Part shown: positions 9,669 through 22,129 of the stretch, one piece after another | How positions within the stretch are numbered: position 1 is the stretch's first letter | How the letters are laid out: each line of letters opens with the position of its first letter | Source: Icerya purchasi | Taxonomy: Eukaryota; Arthropoda; Insecta; Hemiptera; Monophlebidae | Reading direction: 5' to 3' | Length of the DNA stretch: 64,000 nucleotides | Assembly: GCA_039619475.1 (NCBI GenBank) | Contig: CM077115.1 | Location: 222,875,291 to 222,939,290 of the forward strand | The notes under the pieces: generated by a model | What the model saw: the letters and a program-made list of their open reading frames with translations, nothing else | Told to the model about the DNA's origin: nothing | Database searches by the model: none | Translations under genes and position numbers: made by a program

Positions 9669-12600
9669 GTAATTTTTTTGATTAAACTATTGAACATGTA
9701 GAACATATTATTGACGATGGCATTAAAACGTTCGGCCGCAAAACTTCTTCACTAACTTACGTTGGAACAGTTTTTCTTGATCATATTAACTTTTTAAAAT
9801 TAATTTTAATTTTTTTTTCTTCTTTCTCACGGTAATATACACTCAAATTTCTCGTACTGATAGAATTGAACGGTAATCCGTCTTACACATTTTTTATTCC
9901 AGATCGCTTTTTTTAAATCAAATCAACAGTTTTACAAATAGTGATTATGAAATGCTGCGTATTCGTTTTAAAAAAATGATTTATAAATATTCTTTGCACT
10001 TCATAACTTTTATACTGCTCCATTTTTAAAAAGTATTATTTTTGGCGAAATTTACATGTTCTTTAATTTGTAACATTTATTCAGCCCGTTCCGCGATCTG
10101 GAGAAAGTGTTTTAGCTAATTTAACGCAGTACGGCTTGTCTGATTATTACATCGATGTTATCGTTGGAGATTCGTCAGTACCAATGTGGACAGAGAATTT
10201 AATTCTCGACGCAATTATTACCGATCGTGAGTACGTGCTATATTTTATTGCAAATACAATTTTTCGTTTCTTACATTGTATCAAAGTAATTAAACGTGGC
10301 TACATTTAAGAACTATTTAGCAACCGATGCAGACAACTTATTAAAGTGGATAAATAAATATAAAATAAAGTAACTTAATAATAAATAAAAATAAGTATAA
10401 ATTTATATTTTAATAAATTAAAATAAATACCTCAATTTATGGAAACGTTTTCGGACATAGCCCATCATCAGCTAAGAACACAGAGTGCACTCAAGTAGTA
10501 ATTTTTCAGTATTAACTGAGGATATTCTATGTTGTTAGCTGATGATATAGTCCGAAAACGTTTCCTTAAATTCAGATATTTCTTTTAATTTATTAAAATA
10601 TAAATTGATACTTATTTTTGTTCACTATTAAGGAATTTGTTTATTTTATTTTACATTTATAATTTTTAACAAACAGGTTATGAATTTATCTACATTTAAA
10701 GTGGATAATATAGTTTTTGAAGTTGTTATAACACTTAGTTTTCTAGTGAAACATTGCTAATGGTGCTTAACGTACTTCACCGACTTAATATTATTAATAA
10801 TGTATCTGCGGCTTAGGAAAAACTTGAAATAATTGCCCGAAACGAATGAAGTGCTTAAGGAAGGTATATTCATTAATGCTGTGTATAAAAGTTGATTCAT
10901 TTACGAATAGGAATTTAACTATCAAAGTGGCATTCTACGTTCTAAATATATTATAACATCCGCTGTAATTAATTAAGTGGATCGTGTATGCCTATATGAT
11001 GTGATGTGCGTGTGCGTACAGATTGAATGTTGTCTTTCAATATATATATATATAATGTGTGTGTGTATGCATGTATATATATATACTCGTATATATACAT
11101 ATTTCTACTTTCATTTTTTCAAACTAAAAGTCAGTAATTTTAGTTAATTTTTAATAATATTCTTTTCCTTTTCTGAATGAAAATAAGTTACTTAGGTTTC
11201 CTACGGGTTCCAAGAAATGCTAAATTTATCTTTAAATATTTTCTCTTCTATTTCTAATACTAAAGATGGGAAATTTCCGAAAAGACGTTTACCTACCCTA
11301 TATTAATTTATATTATTATTTAATATTTGTTATGATGTTTATAATTTTATTATTTTATTAAAACTATTGCACTTCTGAGCTGGGATATTATGATTGGCGT
11401 GAAACAAATAAGTTTTTTAGAGTATTTAAACGTTGATAGGACCGGTTATTTATTATAATTTTTTTTTTATTTTAAATGTCTTAAAAAGCTTAAATTATTT
11501 TTAATACTCTTTTTTCTTTTAGCATTTTTTAAAAATCTGTTGTTTCCTTTTCCTATAAATTAAATATAATTCTGTTATGAATAAATTATAAACACAAAAT
11601 AAAACAATTATTTTAAAGAATGCCCCAGCTAGTTTCGGATAATTCGATCCATAATCATAGTAATAAATATATTTTCATTGATATGATTATCTGAAACTAG
11701 TCGGAATTTTTTAAATACAATTGTTTTATTTTGTATGTTTTTGTGTTTATAATTTATATCAAATTTGACGTTTATTAGTTTCACTACGGAACATCAAATA
11801 AATGTAATTCTAGCGATGGGACTTAAAAGCAGAAGTTTACAGTTTGCATTTTAAAGTCAAAAATACTTTGTAATAAGATGAGTATCACATTAAATTAGTT
11901 ATAAACTAGACCGTTTATCGAATGTTGAAAGGTTTATATACTGGTGCATCAAACGCCTTTTGTAGTAATAGAAATACAGAAATATTGGTAAAGTTCAATA
12001 TTGGCCAACTTTTTAATTTCGAATTATCGTTGAAATATAGCTTATCAGTGTTACTACCGTTATTTATTATAAACGAATTATTCTCTCATGATTAACAGAT
12101 TCGACCGGTTATAATAGCAAAAGAGCGTAAATAAACTTGCAAAGCCGATTTGAAATAACATATCTGTACAGTTAATGTTCTAGATATATATATCGGAAAA
12201 CTTTTACGATAAATGCTGCAATGTTGATATTATCTGTTGACATGTCACCGATAAGCCTGAGCTTAATAAAACACACAAAAAAAAAAGTAACGTAATATTC
12301 CGATGAAAAGAAATTAAAAAAATCGATCGATCAAAAAATCATAAGAATAATTTTATGCTAATACTTTACCATTACTACGTAATGAATGTAATGAACTAAT
12401 GTGTAATTGTTACGAAGTTTTTAAAAATTACACTAAACCCTTTTGGCCATTTTTTTATTGTTCATTTTAAATTTAATTCTGTTTTCAAGATAAAGATTTC
12501 AATAAAATACCAAAAAAAGGGGGGGGTAAAGAAGTAATTTCAAATGCAGCAAAATAAAGAAATTTTAGGAAAAATATGATTTACAAGTTTAAAATTAATA

Positions 12601-15600
12601 GTAAAGATGAAAAAAAAAAAAAGTTTTATAGAACATTGTAAATAATGTGTATTTTTTTCCTATTAAAAATTAGTTTTGGTGCTCTGAACAATTACAAAAA
12701 AAAGTAATTTATTACATTTTAATAATTTATTTTGTTTCGTTTTTTTTCTCTTCGTAACATTTTATTTAATCACGTTACGTTACGATAGTGTAAAAATGAC
12801 GCATGTAAATTATGAAATATAATCGATGAAAATGTTTAGCTCCTTATGGAATCAGAGAAGCCATGGAACGAATAGGATCTAATAAAAGTGAAAAAGAAAA
12901 ATTGGAGAATAAAATGAATTTCAGTTATCCCAAGAAAATTGTTTATAAATTCCATCAGATGATGTACGATTTATTGTGTTTCTCCGCTTTACATTTGAAG
13001 CAAGGCGGAAGATTGGTTACTTGGATACCGGTGTTCAGGTACGTGCCTATTTTTTTTCCATTGTTTTCATTTGTAAGTATTTAAATTTTTATTTTGATTC
13101 GCGGTTAATCTGTCAATATTCCAATTTGGATCGTACTTTATACTAAATTACATCAACGCAGAATAAATTAGTCTGTTTTTATATATATATATGCAAGGGT
13201 CAGTCAAATATAAACGAGACTTTTTTAACTGAAGCCGAGCGAATGTACGTTGCACGATGTAACTTGGAGAGGATATTGCTTAGTATCATTAGATGCAATC
13301 AGTGCAGTAGTAGTGCTACAAGATACGTTCTACTGCATTTGTTTACGATGAGTGAGCAACAAGTACCAAGTAGCGTTGCATAACGCATTTTTATCAAGTT
13401 TCTTAGTAACGAAGGTGTAAAACCTAGTGAAATCCTCGATAGATTGCGATCACAGTTCGGAAATGAAACATTATCGAAGAGTCAGGTATGTCAGTGACAT
13501 CGTTCGTTCAGTAGCAGTCGAAATACAGTCGAAAATTTGACTCATCAACGTCGTCCGAACACCAGCATTATCCGCGAAAACATTAAGCGCGTTGAAAGTC
13601 TCATTAAATGTAACAAACGACTTACGATGGAAAGATTAATAATGCCGAATACTACTGTCAACTTCTCGATTCAGTCAAGGCAGCATATTATTGCAAAAGG
13701 CGCGGCGTTCTGATCCAATCCGTATTGCTCTTGCATGACAACGCTAGGCCGCACACAGCTGCCAAACTCGACCAAACGCACTGGGCAACCATTGAACATC
13801 CGCCATGTAGTCAATATTTAAATCCATGCGATTTTCATTTGTTTAGGCCGTTGAAAGAGGCATTAGGTGTACAGCGATTTAAAGATGATGAAGTTTCTAT
13901 GCAATTTATGCGCAATTGGCTCTTCGACCTAGCGCATTCGTTCTTTGATAAAGGCATTAAAAAATTACCAAAACTTTGGGGAAAATGCATCAATAAATGT
14001 GGTAACTATGTAGAAAAATATCGCCAGTGTTAATTTTTTTAAATGTTTCAATAAATTTTAATTTTTAAAAAAATCTTATTTATATTTGATTGACCCTATT
14101 ATATAAAACAAAGTCGGTTTAGTTGCACCATTTATAACTCAAAAACGGCTGGACTGATTTTTATGATCTTTGATTTGTTGAATTTGTCCCCGCCCCGAAT
14201 AACAGATACAAAATTTTAAAAAAATTTATGAAGAAAATTCATTTTTTTTGCTGGTTTTGGCCCAAAAGGGGGGTTTAAATAATTTTTCAACCGTAATTTT
14301 TGGATTTCATGAAAGGGCTTTTGTGTTTTGTTTTGTATTTTGAATTTCACTTGGTAATGAGATGAATTTTTGAAGGGTGATTTTTGAGGTCGTTCTAAAT
14401 TCCATATATATTCTAGACGGTTTCTTGCCTTCAAGGTTAATCACTCAGCTTAAAGTTGTAAATTGTCATGGATAGAAATTTAATTTTAATTTATGATCCA
14501 ATTCTGATAAGTCAAACCGTTTTCGAGCTATTGTATAATTGAATATTTTTGTCGTTTCTGAACCATCTTATTGGGATTCCGTATATTGTATGTGTACGAA
14601 ATCCTAAAACTCGGTATAAATTTACTTTAAGAAATTAAATTACTTTAGAAACACATTTTTTCGTGTACAGCTCACCATCAGCTAACAGCACAGAGTACTT
14701 TATTAAAAAGTATATAAATTGAATGTGTACTCGGTGTTGTTAGCTGATAATATAGCCGGAAAAAACCTCTTTCCAAAGTAATTTACTTTAATTTTTTAAA
14801 GTAAATTTATACTGATTTTTGTTGTTAAGGGGGGGGTAAAGTTTTTAAACTTTTTTTTTTGCATTTTTTTTTTTATTATTTGCTTATATGAATGTACAAC
14901 ATTTCAAGATTATTGTGTCAAAATTTGAAATCGATCGCAACAAAATTAACGAACCTATAAAGTTTTGAGTGAGCGGTGCTCCGCTCCGGTTTTGAACACC
15001 TACTGGGCAGCTACGTAGCGCGGCTACCTGGAAGCTGTTTCGTGCTCTTTTGAACTTCGTATTTTCTAGTTTCGTTATGATTGTGTATTTATTATTAGTA
15101 AAATGCCGAAGAAAATTAGCAGAGAAAATCGCAAGAGTACCAGTTCCAGATTAGATCAATCAAAAAAAGTAATACCTCCACAGAAACGAAAGACAGACGA
15201 TGTCGAAGCAAAAGGCGCATCGTCCAAAAAAAAAAAAACTGAATATTTTTGTGCCATTTGGGCTACTTACTACCATTACTGTTCGATGGACGAGAAACCG
15301 CAGCACGACAAATGCCCGAGAGGTCAAGACTCGTGGTATGAATGGCAGAAAGCTGCAGCTGCAAATGCCCTGAAGTAATTAAAACACAGTTACACTGCAC
15401 TTCCAAGTGGCGTTTCTCAAGAAATTAAACCGATATATGAAGACTTGAGTAAGGGAGCACTTCTGTAGCGATATCTTGGAGGATTCACTCAAAACAACAG
15501 TGAAATTTTGAATCAACTTATTTGGAAAATTACCCCAAAATCACTGAGTGGTACCTCAACTGTGGTTGAAATCACAGCTCATGTGGCTTCATGTATATTC

Positions 15601-18455
15601 AATGAGGGCTGTTTTGCTTTGCTCTCATGTATGCAAGAGATAAACATCAGTACATGGTCAAGTTCTCATGAATAGACAGGCATGGTAGATTGAACGAGCA
15701 TAAACAGAGTGGAGCAACAAGCTGCACTTGAAAGTAAAGAAGGCAGAATTCTACGTCGACAAGAGCAAAAAGCTGCCTTAGATTTTACAGCTGAAAGTTG
15801 TGAGCTTTATGAGCTTTATGGGTGACTCTGAATGAGTATATTAGAAGAAACACTCGCGTACCGATGTTTAAGTCAAATATCTTTTTGTACACAAAACTTT
15901 AAAGCCTTTTTCTCGCACTTGACATTTTTAAAGTCCGTGGACACTGTAACTCGAAAACTAATGCACCGATTCTTTTGAAATTTTGTACAGTGTTTCTGCA
16001 CATCAATTACGAGGTAACGCTGGGAGGGTTTTTTTTTTTTAATTATTACTTATTTTACAATAAAAAATTTGTCGATTTTGATGGCGAAAATCGCGTTTTT
16101 GACTTCCAAGTGTTAACAAAAATTAAAAAATCAAAAAAAAAAAAAAAATCCTCCCAGCGTTACCACAAGAAAATGATTAACTATCAGTAGCATTTTGATT
16201 TTTTTGATTTCAGATAACCAGTGGTGAGATATAGTGTCCACCGCAAAACAACTTTTTTTTGAGGCTTCTTCGAAGATTTGCTGCTAACGGCTTATTTTTT
16301 AATATTTCTTATTTAAAATTTCTGAAAATATTGTTCAAATGTTACTTTATTGTATTACACTTAATAAAATATATTTGCATTTAGTGGAACATAAAGAAAA
16401 ATTATTGAAAATAAGCTTTTTTTTACCAAAATTAACTTTACCCCCCACCCCCCCCCCCCCTTAAGGGGAATAATGTCTTGCTGCCACGTGAATTCATTCA
16501 TTTCAATGTAATTAAAATACTTTTCATTTTTATTTTTGTACATTTATTGAACTTAATTCATTTTGAGTATTAATTTTATCTTAATAAAAAAATGAATTTT
16601 AACAACATTTATTGATTCTGATGCGGTACGAAGTTTTTATCGATCTTTTAATGCACTTATACCGGGAATGATATCAACCAGATTTTAACGATTAAAGCTG
16701 TTCGAGAAATAGACAACCATGAAACAAATAACCTAAACCAGAAACAGTCAAAACAACTAATTATATCACATGATGACGGGGGGGGGGATGAAAAAAGCAG
16801 TACGATTGTGTCCCGTCGCAAATTCCGCCAACGAGTACGTCAGATGGAAATACATCTTTTATTCGATATGCTACAACTAATAACTCTATTTCGCCTCGGA
16901 TGTTAATAATAATACTATTATATAAATTTTAGACAAAACTGTAAAGAACACATGATATAGTAGTGGTATTTCATAAGTTGTTTCGAATAAGATTATACTT
17001 TTTTTTTTTTCTTTTTGTTAAGTAAATCTCGTACGTATCCCCGTATATCATAAATTATAGAATTATACTTTCCGTAATATTTCCCGAAAAGGGAATTTCT
17101 TCTCTCTTTAAGATCATCCCGTCTTCCTTCTACAAAGATGACATGTTTCCCTTATGAGCAATATTCGATTTTAAATTAGCTACTTCGGGTGCGGCACGAC
17201 ACTTGAGACTCTGCAACGAAATAACTCCCGAAAATTCTTTTTTTTTTTTTTGGCAATTCCTTAACTACGATAACTTTATATTAATTTCGGTTTTAATTTG
17301 TGCATTTATACGTTTTTTAAATTGTTCGCAGAGATGATTATAACGAAGAAGATTATATTTCTCAACATACTTGTTTTAAAGTGGTTAGTAATTGTGAACA
17401 AATTCTATCGAAAGTTATATCGCGTAGATTAATTACGTACGAAAAAATCAGGCATCCGGAGGTAAGACATTTTTGCACATTATATATAAATTTTCTGATG
17501 AATACTGTAATTTAATTTCGATTTCTGGTGGAGGTTATATATAATGCATTGGTGTCGTAATTTTTATAAGTTTTTTTTTTTTTTTTAAATAATTTTGCAA
17601 CACCACTACCAGTACTACTATATTTCACTTCATTCGGATGCAAGTAGTCTCTTGTTTGTATTTCTTCATTGCAGTGGTCAACTAATTTTTTTTTGATCGT
17701 AATAAATCTTCCCTTACTTGTTTATTTAAATGCTGAAATAATGTAATAAATCTTAACTTCCGGCAAGCAAATAGAATTTTTTTATGCATATATGTGTTTC
17801 TGATTATTGCTTCTACACGTGTGTATAGCCGCCTCTCCGCTACTCATCTTCAAGCCTACTCATATTTATCGTATGTACAATATTATTCAATTAATGTGTT
17901 CTCCTTCTCTCGGAGTGACTTTTTTTTATGTTGTACTTTTTAATGTGTATGAAAATTCCATTTTCAACAAGAATATCAGTAAAAATTCTCTTATCATTCA
18001 CGAGGGATACGTTCCAAAATTTCTATTCGCTTTTCATATAAACTTTTTCTTTTTTTTCTACATAAATAAGGACCGAAACAGCGAGAAAAATAATTTTCTT
18101 TTTTACTAACCTAATAAGAAGAACTACTGGAAACTAGTTTTTAGACAAATACAGGAGAATATTTTCTAACAATTTTAATTATTCGTTGTTTGGAAAACAG
18201 TAAACTGAGACACTTATTATTGTTTAGAATCGTATCGATGAATATTTTGAAACTTGATAAAAGATATTACTATTACAAGTATTATACAAATATTATAATG
18301 ACTCAAATTTTGATGTTAACTTATTTTAGGCGGATGAATTGTATTCGTGTCGGATAGTTAACAACGAGTTTAGAGACAGATATTTAAGTTATAGATTTAG
18401 CCGAAGAAAAGGCGAAAACAACGACTGCGCGGAAATGGAAAATTCAAACTTATAG
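9562..18455 (+). CDS. TRMT11: tRNA (guanine(10)-N2)-methyltransferase TRMT11, 3' exons
   Basis: TRMT11 is the catalytic subunit (with TRMT112) that uses S-adenosylmethionine to methylate N2 of G10 in cytosolic tRNAs. Five exons were joined by eye: 9562-9668, 10085-10226, 12840-13038, 17332-17461 and 18330-18455. All borders are AG/GT and all phases match. Together they give about 234 residues, roughly the C-terminal half of a protein usually near 460 aa. They read SLLVAAAHFGAYV (just after SAM motif I), then the catalytic DPPYGIRE, split by an intron after the first D, then GGRLVTWIPV, VSNCEQ and SRRLITYEKI, all hallmark family blocks. The stop is TAG at 18453-18455. The 5' half (THUMP-like domain and motif I) is not in the window, so the preceding intron would exceed 9.5 kb or the gene is broken. 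Introns carry several transposon insertions. A poly(A) signal candidate AATAAA lies at 18865-18870. Confidence 0.9.
10085..10226 (+). CDS. TRMT11: TRMT11 exon: ANLTQYGLSDYY to DAIITD
   Basis: Acceptor TTTATTCAG, donor GATC|GTGAGT. It codes 47 residues, including ANLTQYGLSDYYIDVIVGD and LDAIITD, where the last Asp starts the catalytic DPPY motif completed in the next exon. Confidence 0.9.
10370..10636. repeat. Palindromic MITE-like repeat in a TRMT11 intron (family member 1)
   Basis: Long imperfect inverted repeat. The left arm holds AATTTATATTTTAATAAATT, GGAAACGTTTTCGGAC and ATCATCAGCTAA; the right arm carries their reverse complements at about 10525-10620. The centre (about 10481-10524) is a short loop. 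No coding capacity. It shares its core with 14612-14814. Confidence 0.8.
11041..11100. repeat. AT/TG microsatellite
   Basis: Runs of (AT)n, (GT)n and again (AT)n (ATATATATATATAATGTGTG and onward) in a TRMT11 intron. Confidence 0.8.
11581..11757. repeat. Foldback element in a TRMT11 intron
   Basis: The left arm TAAATTATAAACACAAAA...AAAACAATT...CTAGTTTCGGATAAT pairs with ATTATCTGAAACTAG...AATTGTTTTATTTTG...TTTTGTGTTTATAATTTA on the right, around a loop of about 35 bases. It is non-coding and its core differs from the repeats at 10370 and 14612. Confidence 0.75.
12840..13038 (+). CDS. TRMT11: TRMT11 exon: catalytic PPYGIRE
   Basis: Acceptor ATGTTTAG, donor TTCAG|GTACGT. The split codon C|CT restores Pro, giving DPPYGIREAMERIGS; later blocks are KFHQMMYDLLCFSALHLK and GGRLVTWIPVF. 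DPPY is the substrate-amino-group motif of N2-guanine methyltransferases. Confidence 0.9.
13197..14096 (+). mobile_element. Dead, internally deleted mariner (DD34D) element
   Basis: The ends are inverted repeats: GGGTCAGTCAAATATAAA at 13197 and the complement of GGGTCAATCAAATATAAA ending at 14096. About 900 bp lie between, against the usual 1.3 kb. N-terminal transposase remains (IKFLSNEGVKPSEILDRL) appear near 13390-13500 with stops. The C-terminal part 13725-14033 is open and reads LLHDNARPHTA, with the second catalytic Asp, then NPCDFHLFRPLKEALG, with the third, and ends NKCGNYVEKYRQC. The segment with the first catalytic Asp is deleted. The element is in the intron between the third and fourth visible TRMT11 exons. 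Confidence 0.85.
14612..14814. repeat. Palindromic MITE-like repeat in a TRMT11 intron (family member 2)
   Basis: The left arm GGTATAAATTTACTTTAA...CACCATCAGCTAACAGCACAG pairs with CGGTGTTGTTAGCTGATAAT...TTAAAGTAAATTTATACTG. The core CATCAGCTAAC-ARCACAGAGT is shared with the repeat at 10370-10636, while the outer arms differ. Confidence 0.78.
15103..15378 (+). pseudogene. Mutator-like transposase fragment (broken ORF)
   Basis: This open part of 91 codons starts MPKKISRENRKS, is Lys-rich, then contains a Cys-His cluster (CAIWATYYHYC) and DSWYEWQKAAAANALK before a TAA. The same protein family continues downstream to about 15830 (VSQEIKPIYEDLSKG; TQNNSEILNQLIWKITPKS) with in-frame stops. The family assignment comes from the order of these blocks, recalled from animal Mutator-like transposases. 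The start methionine is a guess, since the N-terminal half of such proteins is absent. Confidence 0.55.
16013..16164. repeat. Foldback with perfect 15-bp arms
   Basis: GGTAACGCTGGGAGG (16013-16027) pairs with CCTCCCAGCGTTACC (16150-16164). The arms are followed inward by T-run and A-run, extending the stem to 25-30 bp. The loop is about 95 bases. It lies inside the proposed Mutator-like element. Confidence 0.8.
17332..17461 (+). CDS. TRMT11: TRMT11 exon: VSNCEQ/SRRLITYEK
   Basis: Acceptor TTCGCAG, donor CCGGAG|GTAAGA. It codes DDYNEEDYISQHTCFKVVSN and then CEQILSKVISRRLITYEKIR, matching the late conserved block of the family (LVSNCEQ...SRRLITMEK in vertebrates). Confidence 0.9.
18330..18455 (+). 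CDS. TRMT11: TRMT11 terminal exon
   Basis: Acceptor TTATTTTAG, stop TAG at 18453-18455. It codes 41 residues including NNEFRDRYLSYRFSRRKG, comparable to the FREKYF...K end of vertebrate TRMT11. The tail is hydrophilic and short. Confidence 0.85.
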   Translation, partial: ADELYSCRIVNNEFRDRYLSYRFSRRKGENNDCAEMENSNL

Positions 18456-21400
18456 CGGCGGTAGATTATCTATAGTAATCTTACATCGGTCATGTGGTGC
18501 GTTGAATTTTTATAATCGTCTCCTAGTCGGTGTAACTTCTGCTGACACGATGAAATTATTAACTTGTTCGGTTTTTAACGCGCTCCAATGATTTTTTTTT
18601 TTTTTTTTTTGGTAAATTGCGTTCAAAAATTTTTCCTAATGAAAGGGGACACCATAATAGTAATTTTTCGAATAATAATACAACAACACGGCTTTATTAT
18701 GGTGAAGAACGCGATTGAAGTTGAAAAACGTAATTTGTATACATCGCGGAATTAATTCGTTTTTTCTATCGATGTTTTAAAGGAAATGTTTTCCGGGTTT
18801 TCGGTTATTTTTTCGAGTTACGTACATTTAAGATATAGAAAAGACGTTTTTTTTTAGTAGGTGAAATAAAATTTCTAGAAGGCGCATGCAAACGGTAGCG
18901 CCAATTTAGTGATAGTTTTATAGTAATCGATGATTGTATTCAAAAATAAATAAGCCGAGAGAGAGAGAGAGAGAAAGTATTTATTAACTAACAAAAGCAT
19001 TTCTTTCATTATGAAATATGTTTGTTTATGGCCTTTACAACAGAGTCTACACACTTATGGAACAGGATTGCCATTCGACCGGGAATAAGCCGACAGATTT
19101 CGTCGTAAAATCGAGAATAAAAATAGCCAAAAGGTATTTGTGTAAAGAGAAAATCATTTAAAGGGAAAAGTAAAGCTTCTTTTAATGTGTTTTTTCACCG
19201 GGATAATAAATTATGAAGTGATTTTTTATTCCCATAAAATACGTTATCGATCATCAAAAAAGAAAATACTACATTTTTCTTCTGTAATTTACTTTGATTT
19301 TTTTCCTAAACGATTTTACGGTCAGTGATATTTATGTTTACCGCCAGTACCATAAATGATACGCGTGCTTAAAAGTATGTACATCGAATTCATATTTAGG
19401 CTTAACATATTTTGTCAACCTACTTTCTTTTTTTTTTTTTTTCGTTTTTTGATGGGAAAAACAAGTTGGGGAGGGCAAGGGTTTTGTAAATCTCGTGACA
19501 AGTGTTGATTATAAATGTAAATATTTGAATTCAAATAAACTTTATAATTCACAACTATTTTAATGGAGAAGTGTTGTGAAGAACACGTGTGTTTTTTTGT
19601 TGTAAAAAGTAAGCGCGTATAATACTGCTGCTCGAATTAGTGTGGTCATTATGTACAATATTTTAAATGTAAATAAAATGACCTGAAATAACTGAAAAAT
19701 TTTATTAATAATTTTTCTCTTCTGCTGATATCTTGTCTTTGTTTCTGTTTGCGTTGTGGTTTTTAAAAACCGGGAAAATTTATTAATTATATTCGGGCGG
19801 TTGTTGTTAAAGCAATAGAGTCTCAATTACATTAACAACTTCAACTCTTAAAAAACACTTTCGAAAAGTACTCTCCTATAATCACTACTATTTAAAATTC
19901 TGAAAACATCTCGAGTCTTAAAAGATAACTATCCGAAATGTTAAAAATTTTACTTTTTTTTTACTTTTTTTCGTTTTTTGTTAAACAATATAGAATGCGA
20001 AAGATTTTAATGCTACGAGAACTTACTGGTGGTTTTAATAAAATAAGGCGATTAAAAAAACGAAAGAAAGAAAAGAAAAAACGGCCGAGCATTATACATT
20101 TGAAAAATGGGACACTGTATGCTATGAAACTGCATACGGACACACAAACAAGCGTATAGTAGTAGTGTACCTTCTTTTTTATTTGGGCGTAGTTTTTTAA
20201 TCGATTTTTCTTTTTTTCCACGCTAAATCATCAGCAGCGCAATGATTTACACGCTGGAATCTAATAATAACTGTAAATTATTAAAAAGTTCACGCGAATC
20301 GTTCGAAATCGAAGTTTATTCTTTATGCTTTGTTTGATTATAATTAATTCATTTCTCTAACGCCTACACTTGATCTAATCTCGGTGTTGTCTCGGCCTTG
20401 TTTTCATATCTAAATTCGGACCACTTTTCGTGTGCAACGCTAATTACATTTCCTTCGAGTACTCTTTTCTTTTTCCTCGAGAATCTCTCTTCTTTGTTTC
20501 AATATATTGTAACTTTAAACGTCAATCCTAATTTTTTTCGCATTATTTCTATCCTATTAAATCTCTTAAGTTTCAAAGCCAAGTCTACAATATTTTAAAC
20601 AAAAGCGTTTTGACAAAAAAAAAGAAAAGAAGTATCCTAACGTTTAAATGCCGATTTTTGAGGTTCCTAGTGTTCCGATTAATCAAAAGTCGTAAGCGTC
20701 TCTTATTCTTAAGCTGTGAACAATGTGTGATGCGGGTAATTTGTTTCGAACGTTATTTCACTGCAAAGTAGGAAATGCAACAAACGATGCGTGCATTAAT
20801 TATTAATTACTTATTATTATTCGTTTATGTTTATTTTGCTAGGTATGTGATTTTTGTGATTTTTTACATTTTTCAGCGGACGTTAAAAGTGTATATATTA
20901 AAAGACTTCTTAATTATAACTTGTCATTAGCATGTGTCGCGAGAAAAAAAAAATGTCTAAGTGAAATATATGTACATGATGAAAGGCAGTGTGCATTTGT
21001 TATAATTGCATTTTATGTACAACGGTCGTAATAAAATATCACGCTGAAAAAAGTTAATCAACCGTCAAAAACGTCATATTAACAAATGTTTAATTTTCCA
21101 GCTTTTTTTTTCTTCAACTAAATCTTTACTTTTATAATTTGTACGTGTTTTATTTCATAAAATGGGACGTATTTTCTTCTACTCGTAATAGTAACTGTAT
21201 TTTCCGCCGTGAATTTATACTAAACGATAATTAACTTAAATGATTTTTCTTCAAATCTGCGTACGATTAGAGAAAACGCAATCCGTGCCGGCGTTTTAGT
21301 CGCACGCATATGCGACCACTTCAAATTACACACCGAATGGATTTGGTGAATTTCGAATAAAATTCTGCAACTCGTGCGCGCCTGTATATCGGACACGACT

Positions 21401-22129
21401 TGGTGTGTCTGCTTTTCGAATCGAAATTCGACGCGTCGCAAAATTTGGCGCGTCTAATTGATTTCACTGAACTATCGATAAATAGCCGTCGCTGCAAATT
21501 GTCATTCAAGCGTTTTCTTCTATTTTTCACGAACACGTGGCAGATATCTGCCGTTTAAGATCATTTCAATTTATCATCTTCTTTTTTGTCCATTTGACTG
21601 CTATTCTCAATTATCGATAGCGACCCGGGCGACGAATTCTTGATATAACGTTCTAGAACAGTATCAAGTTAAGAAAACGCTTCCCGCCAACTCTTTTTTT
21701 CTTTCCACCTTCTCCGTCGCTCATCATTATAACAGTCTATGATAATTCATACACTTCAGATCATCTCTTATAGTGTATTATACCGGGTTTTTCTGTGCTT
21801 TAACTATACTCAACAGCTGCTCTTGTGTTTATTTTCGATATACTTCATATTTTTTTATCCTTCTTTTTCGCTCTGCGCGCGGTATAGACATATCACATCT
21901 CGAACGTTTCTCTATAGTATTCATTATGTTAGCCGTCAATGCTTCACAGCCGTGTAACCACACTGACTATACGTAACATTTTAAAGCTCTCATTCGTATC
22001 TATTTTGAACTCGTTTCTGTTATTAAGCCAAGTGTCTAAGGGGGAGGGGGTATTGTATCTGTGTCGTCTGCTACTTCAAATTCTTACCATTTCGTAATAT
22101 AATCTTTAGTTTGATATTACTTTAGTTTT
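18456..22129. other. 3' flank of TRMT11 and intergenic DNA
   Basis: AT-rich; contains a (GA)n run near 18957-18973, many T-runs and only short unassigned ORFs. Two copies of TATCGATA lie at 21473-21480 and 21612-21619. No gene was recognised. Confidence 0.5.

Larger units (their letters stand above)
14825..16465 (+). mobile_element. Decayed Mutator-like element with G-run ends (tentative limits)
   Basis: TTAAGGGGGGGGTAAAGTTT near 14827 is mirrored by AACTTTACCCCCC...CCCCTTAAGGGG at about 16430-16465, so the ends look like inverted repeats with a homopolymer of G/C. Between them a reading (15103 to about 15830) resembles the C-terminal half of Mutator-like transposases seen in animals: DSWYEWQKAAAANALK, then PIYEDLSKG, GGFTQNNSEILNQLIWK and EGRILRRQEQKAALD, broken by stops. 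Limits rest on the G-run ends and are provisional. Confidence 0.5.
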
